Assembly: GCA_964369635.1 (NCBI GenBank)
Contig: CAYJGN010000032.1
Span: 1-21,578 of the forward strand
Direction: 5' to 3'
Length of the DNA stretch: 21,578 nt
Origin: CAYJGN01 sp964369635
GTDB taxonomy: Bacteria; Bacillota; Clostridia; Oscillospirales; Ruminococcaceae
The notes beneath the pieces were generated by a model. It made no database searches, had not been told where the DNA came from, and was given only the letters and a program-made list of their open reading frames with translations. Both the position numbers and the translations under genes were made by a program. Shown in pieces: positions 15,670 through 21,578 of the stretch; the first letter of the stretch is position 1; every line of letters begins with the position of its first letter.

Positions 15670-15687
15670 ATGTGCCAAATGGCACAT
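15670..15687. promoter_or_regulatory. CRP-like palindrome upstream of the small lipoprotein gene
   Basis: The 18-mer ATGTGCCAAATGGCACAT is a perfect dyad (8-bp arms, AA centre). It contains TGTG-N8-CACA, the outer geometry of CRP-family sites (TGTGA-N6-TCACA), but with C/G at the fifth positions. It stands about 40 nt upstream of a TATAAT (15719-15724) that lacks a good -35, as activator-dependent promoters often do. It is far more GC-rich than its surroundings, which argues for selection. A site for another dimeric regulator is equally possible. Confidence 0.5.
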
Positions 15688-15762
15688 ATACTTAATAAAT
15701 CTTATATGTTAAAATTTATATAATATTTAGAAAAAATATTATATAAATTAGGGGGGTGTATT

Positions 15763-16323
15763 GTGAAAAAGATAGTTTTATTGATAGTTGTTGCTTTGAT
15801 AGCTGTATTAGTAATCGGTTGTGGTAGCGACAGCGGTAGTGATAGTGAGCAATCGCCTGATGGAGGTGGAGACGATATGGAAGAGATAATCAGCGAGGTA
15901 TATTCTGTTGGTGAATTCGATGTTTCTGTTCCGCAAAATTGGTTGGTTGTTCCCTTTATGATAAACGGGGACGAAGAAGATCTTATGACTGATTCTGTTG
16001 TGCTTTATAAAGAGGCTACTAATGATATTTCAATGCTAAATCACCCATCAATCTCGATTTTTATCTATGATGCGCAGCATGATGCATTAAACGACAGAAT
16101 CTATTACGATGATGCAGAGGATATTGAGCCTGTAGTTGTTGGGGATACTACCTTTGAAGGTTTTATGTCTGATAATAACGGCTATCCGATATATTCTGTT
16201 GCTGGAAACTATGGGGACTATCAGTTCAAGCTAATTTTGCGCTATGATGCACCTAAGGGCGAAATTTCATTTGAAGATAAAGATGTTGTTTATATTATTG
16301 AGTCTCTTATGCCAACAAATTAA
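15763..16323 (+). CDS. Small acidic lipoprotein
   Basis: 186 aa, GTG start preceded by an unusually long G-run (AGGGGGG, 15750-15757) that gives a strong ribosome site. Type II signal peptide with VIGC (Cys20), then a Gly/Ser/Asp/Glu linker (21-45). The mature domain starts YSVGEFDVSVPQNWLVVPF, a pattern shared with PsbP-like or DUF1795-type surface proteins (a V-P-x-x-W strand near the start), and ends YQFKLILRYDAPKGEISFEDKDVVYIIESL. No catalytic residues are visible. It is a single-gene transcript, bounded by a terminator on each side and possibly controlled at the CRP-like palindrome. It probably sits on the outer face of the membrane; partner unknown. Confidence 0.75.
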   Translation: MKKIVLLIVVALIAVLVIGCGSDSGSDSEQSPDGGGDDMEEIISEVYSVGEFDVSVPQNWLVVPFMINGDEEDLMTDSVVLYKEATNDISMLNHPSISIFIYDAQHDALNDRIYYDDAEDIEPVVVGDTTFEGFMSDNNGYPIYSVAGNYGDYQFKLILRYDAPKGEISFEDKDVVYIIESLMPTN

Positions 16324-16694
16324 TTAGTTATTGGTGAATTTGTTATAAAAATTCGCTTACTAAAAACAATGGGTTTTCAAGAAATTCGGGAAGATGATTA
16401 TAAAATATTTCTTGTCATATAGGACGTTTGACTTTGGCAAAGAGGGCGGGAATTTTCCCGCACTCTTTGTTTTAAAAGTAAATATCTCTGGGTTAAAGGT
16501 AAAGACAGCTATTTATTTTATTAAACAGAAAACAGTTTTAGTTAAAATAACTATTTTTGGATTAAATATGCTTGCTAAAATGTTGTTTTTATCAGATATG
16601 CAAAAGAGTTTATTAATGATAAAATATTAGTTAGAAAAGTTGTTTTAAACAATTATTAATTATAGCGACCAAAATAAATTTTCGGAGGATTTTT
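16324..16694. other. 371-bp intergenic region with a terminator and two palindromes
   Basis: After the lipoprotein gene comes the terminator at 16438-16473. The rest is AT-rich. Two perfect short dyads precede the SPFH gene: TAGTTA-aaa-TAACTA (16539-16553) and TTGTTT-t-AAACAA (16640-16652), the second about 43 nt before the start codon. I found no convincing sigma-A promoter for the SPFH gene; the nearest candidate is TAAAAT at 16620-16625 with a poor -35. A 78-codon open frame here overlies the terminator and has no ribosome site, so I do not call it. Confidence 0.45.
16438..16473 (+). terminator. Terminator of the small lipoprotein gene
   Basis: Strong GC-containing hairpin: CAAAGAG-g-GCGGGAA (16438-16452) pairs with TTCCCGC-a-CTCTTTG (16455-16469), with one internal G/A mismatch, followed by Ts to 16473. 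It lies 115 nt past the stop codon. Confidence 0.8.
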
Positions 16695-18107
16695 ATGGGA
16701 TTAATTAAAGCTTTAACAGGTTCAGTAGGCGGCGTTTTAGCAGATCAATGGAGAGAGTTTATATATTGTGACTCTATTTCTGCTGACTGCCTTGCAACTA
16801 AAGGTCAGAAGCGCAGCAGTGATCGCAGTTCAAACACAAAGGGTGAAGAGAATATCATAACAAACGGCTCGGTAATAGCGGTTGCCGATGGTCAATGTAT
16901 GATAATTGTTGATAACGGCAAGATTGTTGAGCTTTGCGCTGATCCAGGTGAGTTTACATACGATAGCTCAACCGAACCAAGTATCTTCTATGGCGGTCTT
17001 GGCAAAGGAATTATAGATAGCTTTAAAAATATCGGCTCAAGGTTTACATTTGGAGGCCAAGCTGGTAAAGATCAAAGGGTTTATTATTTCAATACAAAAG
17101 AGATAATCGGAAACAAATACGGAACACCGAGCGCTGTTCCTTTCAGAGTAGTGGATACGAATATCGGTCTTGATATTGATATCGACATAAGATGCCATGG
17201 TGAGTATTCTTATAAGATTATTGACCCTATGCTTTTCTATACAAACGTTTGCGGTAATATAACAGGGGATTACCTTAGGAGTGAAATAGATGGACAGCTT
17301 AAAAGTGAACTTTTAACTGCTCTAAACCCAGCGTTTGCTCAAATTTCTGCTATGGGTATTCGATATAGTGCCCTACCAGGTCATACGATGGAAATTGCAA
17401 ATGCACTAAATGAAGTTCTATCAAAACAATGGGGAGAGCTTCGCGGACTTAAAATTCATTCGTTTGGTGTCTCATCGGTTAAAGCATCTGAAGAAGATGA
17501 AGATATGATTAAAGAGCTCCAGAGAAATGCTACCTTCAGAAACCCAACAATGGCGGCAGCTCATCTCGTTGGTGCGCAAGCAGAGGCTATGCAGAGTGCT
17601 GCGGCAAACGAAGGCCAAGGTGCATTTATGGCATTTGCCGGTATGAATATGGCAAATAATGCAGGCGGTATGCATCCAAACAACTTATTCCAGATGGGAC
17701 AGCAACAGGGTGGTATGCCTCCTCAGGCGGGCGGCGCTCCAAATGGTGGTTTTGGTATGCAGAACCCAACTGCAACAACACCTTCTCAAAATCAAAGCCC
17801 ACCACCAGCGCAGCCAGCTCCTTCGGCAGGATCGTCTTGGAACTGCAGCTGTGGGAATACAGGGAATACCGGCAAATTCTGCAATGAATGCGGAAATAAA
17901 ATGCCTGAAGCACCAAGCGGTTGGGACTGTGAATGCGGAGCTAATAATAAAGGCAAGTTCTGCCCGCAATGCGGAAGCAAAAAACCGGCTGAAGCGCTGC
18001 TTTATAAATGCGATAAATGCGGATGGGAACCAGCTGATCCAAAAACACCACCAAAATTCTGCCCTGAGTGCGGCGATGTTTTTGATGATACCGATGCAAA
18101 GATCTAA
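16695..18107 (+). CDS. SPFH-domain protein with three zinc ribbons (YdjI-like)
   Basis: 470 aa. The N-terminal 280 residues follow the YdjI pattern, sometimes labelled virion core protein: MGLIKALTGSVGGVLADQWREFI, NGSVIAVADGQCMIIVDNGKIVELCADPGEFTY (split by the family's turn), RVYYFNTKEIIGNKYGTP and IDIRCHGEYSYKIIDPMLFYTNVCG. An Ala-rich helix (about 285-320) and a Gly/Met/Gln/Pro-rich linker (322-380) lead to three treble-type zinc ribbons. Their cysteines are 384/386 with 396/399, 412/414 with 423/426, and 439/442 with 456/459; the first two use C-x-C instead of C-x2-C. In Bacillus subtilis YdjI works with PspA, YdjG and YdjH in membrane stress response. None of those partners is in this window. 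GGAGG lies 6 nt before the ATG. Confidence 0.87.
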   Translation: MGLIKALTGSVGGVLADQWREFIYCDSISADCLATKGQKRSSDRSSNTKGEENIITNGSVIAVADGQCMIIVDNGKIVELCADPGEFTYDSSTEPSIFYGGLGKGIIDSFKNIGSRFTFGGQAGKDQRVYYFNTKEIIGNKYGTPSAVPFRVVDTNIGLDIDIDIRCHGEYSYKIIDPMLFYTNVCGNITGDYLRSEIDGQLKSELLTALNPAFAQISAMGIRYSALPGHTMEIANALNEVLSKQWGELRGLKIHSFGVSSVKASEEDEDMIKELQRNATFRNPTMAAAHLVGAQAEAMQSAAANEGQGAFMAFAGMNMANNAGGMHPNNLFQMGQQQGGMPPQAGGAPNGGFGMQNPTATTPSQNQSPPPAQPAPSAGSSWNCSCGNTGNTGKFCNECGNKMPEAPSGWDCECGANNKGKFCPQCGSKKPAEALLYKCDKCGWEPADPKTPPKFCPECGDVFDDTDAKI

Positions 18108-18203
18108 GTATAAATATCTTTAACTGAAATAGCATTCGGTTGTTTTGTAAGTGTGCAATAACTATGTAAATAATAATTTTTATACAAGGCAAATAATTAA
18201 AAG

Positions 18204-18245
18204 CTTTTTATGGTAGATTTCATAGCTATCATAAAAAGTTTTTTT
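18204..18245 (+). terminator. Terminator of the SPFH gene
   Basis: A 13-bp stem (18204-18216 with 18226-18238, one G-U pair), 9-nt loop and seven Ts. It lies about 97 nt past the stop codon. Confidence 0.8.
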
Positions 18246-18385
18246 ATATTAAGAATTGCTTTTAAAAGCAAAGATAATATTCCTTTTGACTATTTGATAT
18301 TTTGTTTGACTTTCTTTGGACAATTATAGATAAAAATTTTGTGAAAGTATACTAAAGTTTAGTGGTATTTATTGGAGAAAACGTC

Positions 18386-18414
18386 TTGTTAAACTATTTG
18401 CGATATGATATAAT
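18386..18414 (+). promoter_or_regulatory. Strong sigma-A promoter of the DEAD-box helicase
   Basis: -35 TTGTTA (18386-18391), exact 17-nt spacer, perfect -10 TATAAT (18409-18414) with TGa in front (extended -10). Initiation is expected near 18421, giving a leader of about 70 nt. Confidence 0.82.
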
Positions 18415-18436
18415 GATATTGTTATAAAGTATTGTT

Positions 18437-18466
18437 AGATGGATACGTATGCGTCCATCTTTTTTT
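18437..18466 (+). terminator. Leader hairpin with T7: probable attenuator of the helicase gene
   Basis: AGATGGA (18437-18443) pairs with TCCATCT (18454-18460) around a 10-nt loop that can add a few pairs, followed by seven Ts ending at 18466. It begins about 16 nt after the predicted start site and ends 23 nt before the helicase ATG. There is no gene between the promoter and the hairpin, so it can only act as a premature terminator on the helicase transcript or end a very short RNA of about 45 nt. Confidence 0.7.
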
Positions 18467-18489
18467 AAGCCAAAAAATTAAGGAGAAAT

Positions 18490-20205
18490 ATGAGCACAAC
18501 ATTTAAAGAACTACTATTAAAAAAGGATATTTTAAGGGCTATAGATGACCTTGGATTTTCAGAAGCTACTAAAGTTCAGGCAAAAACTATTCCGATTATC
18601 CTTGAAGGACGAGATATACTCGCTCAATCGAGAACAGGAACAGGTAAAACACTTGCGTTTTCGATACCTGCAATTTCACTCGTTCAAAAAGAAGAGAGGG
18701 GAGTCCAAGTTTTAATCCTCTCCCCAACAAGAGAGCTTGCTCAACAGTGTACTGATGAAATTCGCAAAATAACAAAATATATGCCGTATATAAAGACTGC
18801 TGATATCTATGGAGGCGCTGATTATTCGCCGCAGTTTCGCGCGCTGAAAACGGCAAATGTTGTTATTGGAACTCCTGGAAGACTAATTGATCATATAAAC
18901 AGAGGGAGCTTAAAGCTCGATAATCTGAAAATTATTATTTTAGACGAAGCAGATGAAATGCTAAATATGGGATTTCGCGAGGATATAGAAGAGATTTTAA
19001 AAGATACTCCGAGTGAGCGTCAGACTCTTATGTTCTCTGCAACTGTTCCAAAAGCTATAGTTGAAATCGCAAATAGTTACCTCAATAACCCGAAAAAGGT
19101 GAATTTGGTAACTGATAACGCAACTATTGGCGAGATAAGCCAGTTGTTTATAGATGTTCCAAAGCAGCATAAAATCAATGCTCTAAAACTTTTGGCATAT
19201 TATTATAAACCAAAACGCGCAATAGTCTTTTCAAATACAAAAAGCATGGTTGATGAGCTTGCTGAAATATTGAATACAGCGGGATTTTCTGCTTGCGGTA
19301 TCCATGGAGATTTAAAGCAGCGTCAGCGAACTAAGGTTATGGGCGACTTTAAAACTGGCAAGACAAGCATTCTAATCGCTACTGATGTTGCAGCAAGAGG
19401 TATTGATGTTAGCGATATTGACTATGTTATAAACTTTGATATTCCAAAGATGGATGACTATTATGTCCATAGAATAGGTAGAACTGGAAGAGCAGGGAAA
19501 AGCGGTGTTGCCGTAACTATCTGCTGTGGAAATAAAGAAACAGCTATCCTTCGCTCGATGTCGAAAAAGCTTAAATGCGATATCACTCAGATGGATGTTC
19601 CAACAGTTGATAGCATTAGAAGAAAAGATGCAGAGTCGAATATCAATAAAGTTATTAAGCGTCTTTCAAAAGAAGAGGTCGGGAACGCAACGAATATAGA
19701 GCTTGTTAAAACTCTTATCGAGCAGGGATATAGCGCTGAGATGGTTGCAGTCGCTATCGCTTCTATTGCCTTTAAAGCAAAGGCTCGAGCGATTGAAGAT
19801 ATCCCAAAACAAGCTAAAAAGACTGAACGTTTCAAAAACAAGAGTGTTCGGTTCCAAGAAGAGTTTGGTGGAAAGTTTCAAAATATCCACCTTGATATCG
19901 GCGCATCATCTCGTTGTAGGACAAATCATATTGTTGGTGCAATAACAGAGAAAACGGGAATATCTTCAAGTCATCTTGGCAAGATAGTTATTGATGAGAG
20001 CTCATCACTCGTTGCAGTTCCAGAAAATATGATAGATGATATTTTATTTGCCCTTCGTGGAATTAAGATTTGTGGAAAACCAGTTAAAGCAAGTTATTCG
20101 CATTCTGAGAAACAAAGAAAGAATTCCTCGAGATTTTCAAAAAGTGGCAAACGCGATGGCTTTAATAAAAACTCGAAATTCATAAAGAGAAAAAAGAAAA
20201 AGTAA
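18490..20205 (+). CDS. DEAD-box ATP-dependent RNA helicase (DeaD/CsdA type)
   Basis: 571 aa. All core motifs are present: Q motif (FSEATKVQ, Gln30), Walker A SRTGTGKT with Lys53, PTRELA at 79-84, TPGR at 128-131, DEAD at 152-155, SAT at 183-185, VFSNTK at 246-251, TDVAARGID at 298-306 and HRIGRTGR at 327-334. A DbpA-type RRM-like domain follows (about 460-535; FQNIHLDIGASSRCRTNHIVGAI and LGKIVIDESSSLVAVP), then a Lys/Arg/Ser-rich tail ending KRKKKK. This layout is that of CsdA/DeaD and DbpA proteins, which unwind structured RNA in ribosome assembly, mRNA decay and cold adaptation. AAGGAGA precedes the ATG by 4-5 nt. It is a single-gene unit with its own strong promoter and terminator. The leader hairpin suggests conditional termination, perhaps relieved when the helicase is limiting or temperature falls. 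Confidence 0.95.
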   Translation: MSTTFKELLLKKDILRAIDDLGFSEATKVQAKTIPIILEGRDILAQSRTGTGKTLAFSIPAISLVQKEERGVQVLILSPTRELAQQCTDEIRKITKYMPYIKTADIYGGADYSPQFRALKTANVVIGTPGRLIDHINRGSLKLDNLKIIILDEADEMLNMGFREDIEEILKDTPSERQTLMFSATVPKAIVEIANSYLNNPKKVNLVTDNATIGEISQLFIDVPKQHKINALKLLAYYYKPKRAIVFSNTKSMVDELAEILNTAGFSACGIHGDLKQRQRTKVMGDFKTGKTSILIATDVAARGIDVSDIDYVINFDIPKMDDYYVHRIGRTGRAGKSGVAVTICCGNKETAILRSMSKKLKCDITQMDVPTVDSIRRKDAESNINKVIKRLSKEEVGNATNIELVKTLIEQGYSAEMVAVAIASIAFKAKARAIEDIPKQAKKTERFKNKSVRFQEEFGGKFQNIHLDIGASSRCRTNHIVGAITEKTGISSSHLGKIVIDESSSLVAVPENMIDDILFALRGIKICGKPVKASYSHSEKQRKNSSRFSKSGKRDGFNKNSKFIKRKKKK

Positions 20206-20221
20206 TATATATTATTTAAAG

Positions 20222-20253
20222 ACAGCTAAAATTTAGGTTTTAGCTGTTTTTTT
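20222..20253 (+). terminator. Terminator of the helicase gene
   Basis: Perfect 10-bp stem (20222-20231 with 20238-20247), 6-nt loop and seven Ts to 20253. It lies 17 nt past the stop codon. Confidence 0.9.
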
Positions 20254-20438
20254 GATTTTATAAAAAACTTATTTTGGTAACAATAGTGTAACATAATTGT
20301 TTTTAACTTGAATAAAAATATATAAATAAAAAAATTAAATGTTTTTTTGGACTTATTTGCAAGAATATCCACTATTATTATGAAAATCACCTTAATTATT
20401 TTTTCTATATGACGATATATATTATAATTGTAAAATTT

Positions 20439-20458
20439 GTCTATTATATCTAATAGAC
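20439..20458. promoter_or_regulatory. Dyad over the -35 box of the GGDEF gene
   Basis: GTCTATTA (20439-20446) and TAATAGAC (20451-20458) form a perfect inverted repeat with a 4-nt centre. The right arm covers five of the six bases of the -35 box, a classic repressor position. Confidence 0.55.
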
Positions 20459-20482
20459 TTGAGTGATAAATAATGCTATAAT
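20454..20482 (+). promoter_or_regulatory. Sigma-A promoter of the GGDEF gene
   Basis: -35 TAGACT (20454-20459, 4 of 6 matches), 17-nt spacer, perfect -10 TATAAT (20477-20482) with TGc in front (extended -10). It is 55 nt upstream of the start codon. Confidence 0.7.
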
Positions 20483-20537
20483 TATATAAATATTTCTTAA
20501 CTATCTATGTAAGATAATATAAGAGCGGAGTTATTTT

Positions 20538-21578
20538 ATGAGTAAATTAAAAATTGATGAATACATTGCGAATTCTATGCTTGATTCAATTCCTTTATCA
20601 GTAATGATTTTTAATGAAGATGGCAAAATCGTATATCATAATAAAAATGCACTATCTTTTTTTGGTGTTGATGAGGATATAGGGTTTCCAGATAACTTTT
20701 TATCTCTTTCACCTGAATTTCAGCCTGACGGTACAAGAAGTGATTTAATTGCTGAAATCAAACTCAAAGAAGTTTTTTTGGGCGAGACTATGAGATTCAA
20801 CTGGTTGCATAAAAGCTTGAATGGCGATGATTTGCCATCTGAGATAACTATTGTTAAGCTTGATTTTTTAGATGAGGATGGCAAAGGTATTTTTGCAGCT
20901 TATGCGCGTAATGTTTATGAGCATCTAACCTTGACAAGCTGTGAAAACAATCCAGATGATTATTTTATCGACAGAATTACCGATAAAAAGCTGTTTAGTA
21001 CGATTGCAGAGCTATCTGATGAATTGATATTCATTTATGATATTATCCGCTCTGAGGTGCGGTTTCAAGGAAAGGGTAGGGCGAGTTTTGGCCTATCAGA
21101 TTTTAAAGTATTTAAACCGGAGGAACTTGCAAGCCAAGGAAAAATATTTAATGATGATACTGGATTATTTGCCGAATTTTATGAAAACATTAAGAATGGT
21201 ATCGTGAAGCCTTTTGATATTCGGCTAATTCCAGACTCTGGTGTACCGCACTATTATAGAATTAACTATCAAGTAGTTTTCAATAATGAAGGTAATCCGA
21301 TTTTTGCAATCGGAAAATTGTTTGATATAAATGAGCAGAAGTTGTTTGAATTGCGCTCAAAAACTGACTTGCTGACAAACTGCTATAATAAAATCTCATC
21401 TGAAAACCTTATAGCTGAAACGATAGGTGAGGAACCAAACGGTATCCATGCGCTCTTTATAGTTGATATTGATAACTTTAAAGCTATTAATGATAATTTA
21501 GGACATCATTTTGGCGATATAGTTTTGAGTGAAGTAGCGGGTAAGCTTCGAAACCAATTTAGAAATAATGATATTTTA
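20538..21578 (+). CDS. PAS-GGDEF protein, probable diguanylate cyclase (cut by window end)
   Basis: Open for 347 codons from ATG 20538 (GCGGAG 7 nt upstream) to the last base of the window, so the C-terminus is missing. The N-terminus is a PAS-like sensor (about 10-130; SMLDSIPLSVMIFNEDGKIVYHNKNALSFFG). A second PAS-like or degenerate sensor segment follows (about 155-272; ELIFIYDIIRSEVRF...YYRINYQVVFNNEGNPIFAIGKLFDI). SKTDLLTNCYNK at about 278-289 is the usual entry to a GGDEF domain, and VDIDNFKAINDNLGHHFGD carries its first metal-binding Asp and the nucleotide-binding Asn/Asp pair. The GGDEF motif itself lies beyond the window, so catalytic competence and any following EAL or HD-GYP domain cannot be judged. 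No signal peptide or TM segment is seen, so it is probably cytoplasmic. Product would be c-di-GMP if active. Confidence 0.85.
   Translation, partial: MSKLKIDEYIANSMLDSIPLSVMIFNEDGKIVYHNKNALSFFGVDEDIGFPDNFLSLSPEFQPDGTRSDLIAEIKLKEVFLGETMRFNWLHKSLNGDDLPSEITIVKLDFLDEDGKGIFAAYARNVYEHLTLTSCENNPDDYFIDRITDKKLFSTIAELSDELIFIYDIIRSEVRFQGKGRASFGLSDFKVFKPEELASQGKIFNDDTGLFAEFYENIKNGIVKPFDIRLIPDSGVPHYYRINYQVVFNNEGNPIFAIGKLFDINEQKLFELRSKTDLLTNCYNKISSENLIAETIGEEPNGIHALFIVDIDNFKAINDNLGHHFGDIVLSEVAGKLRNQFRNNDIL

Larger units (their letters stand above)
18108..18489. other. 382-bp region between the SPFH and helicase genes
   Basis: It holds, in order, the SPFH terminator, an AT-rich stretch with TTGACT twice (near 18285 and 18306) but no matching -10, a perfect 13-bp palindrome ACTAAA-g-TTTAGT (18351-18363), the helicase promoter and its leader hairpin. 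The palindrome ends 23 nt before the -35 box and could be a regulator site. No coding frame is supported. Confidence 0.5.
20206..20537. other. 332-bp region before the GGDEF gene
   Basis: It contains the helicase terminator, then about 180 nt of very AT-rich sequence in which I see no gene or clear signal beyond a pair of GTAAC repeats near 20276-20291. The promoter and dyad of the GGDEF gene follow. Confidence 0.5.

Noticed and set aside
15680..15697. Possible sigma-54 promoter starting at TGGCAC
   Set aside because: The -24-like TGGCAC is present as half of the palindrome, but the required GC of the -12 box is missing (CTTAA follows at that distance).
16429..16434. TTGACT as a -35 box upstream of the SPFH gene
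   Set aside because: It is followed directly by the terminator stem and has no -10 at the proper distance.
16394..16630. 78-codon plus-strand open frame
   Set aside because: It has no ribosome site, runs through the strong terminator at 16438-16473, and its translation shows no domain-like pattern. It is better read as intergenic.
17659..18123. 154-codon plus-strand frame and several minus-strand frames across the zinc ribbons
   Set aside because: They overlap the SPFH zinc-ribbon coding region, whose cysteine spacing is unmistakable. No ribosome sites were found.
1..21578. CRISPR arrays, insertion sequences, phage genes, tRNA or rRNA genes
   Set aside because: I looked for regularly spaced repeats, transposase or integrase motifs and cloverleaf-like segments and found none.

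Overview
The window is low-GC, gene-dense DNA from a Gram-positive anaerobe, most likely a Clostridia-type Firmicute. This rests on purine-rich Shine-Dalgarno sites (AGGAGGTG class), short AT-rich sigma-A promoters, many hairpin-plus-T terminators, several lipoproteins with Gram-positive-style signal peptides, an NhaC-type transporter and a bacterial-type ProRS. I cannot place it to genus. A run of 10 Ns at 3679-3688 shows that it is an assembled scaffold, plausibly metagenomic. No rRNA, tRNA, CRISPR array, transposase or phage gene was seen.

Layout. (1) 130-2621, minus strand: a YheO/DauR-type PAS-HTH regulator followed 24 nt later by prolyl-tRNA synthetase, closed by a hairpin terminator. 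(2) 2753-5919, plus strand: a divergent catabolic operon of RidA imine deaminase, a PLP aminotransferase and an NhaC-family transporter, ending in a terminator that also serves the convergent operon. (3) 9259 down to 5996, minus strand: a tightly packed four-gene envelope operon (large lipoprotein, 64-aa membrane protein, second lipoprotein, two-TM DUF3137-like protein). (4) 9558-14875, plus strand: a four-gene signalling operon of MBL-fold hydrolase, GAF-HD-GYP protein, FecR-domain lipoprotein with a very acidic tail, and a CHASE2 class III nucleotide cyclase. (5) 14990-18107, plus strand: three separately punctuated genes, namely a DUF6935-like protein, a small lipoprotein with a CRP-like palindrome upstream, and an SPFH protein with three C-terminal zinc ribbons (YdjI-like). 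(6) 18490-20205: a DEAD-box RNA helicase whose leader carries a hairpin plus T7 immediately after a strong promoter, which looks like an attenuator. (7) 20538 to the right edge: the N-terminal 347 residues of a PAS-GGDEF protein, cut by the window end, with a 20-bp dyad over its -35 box.

How the genes may work together. Region 4 is the best candidate for something new. An extracytoplasmic FecR lipoprotein and an extracytoplasmic CHASE2 sensor sit in one transcript with a membrane cyclase, a probable cyclic-dinucleotide phosphodiesterase and an MBL hydrolase of a type plausible as a cyclic-nucleotide phosphodiesterase. That would be sensing, synthesis and turnover in one cassette. A GGDEF protein 6 kb away and a CRP-like 16-mer (TGTG-N8-CACA) 0.8 kb away suggest, but do not prove, that cAMP and c-di-GMP signalling are both wired here. 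Region 2 is a coherent amino-acid import and deamination operon under a likely divergent regulator.
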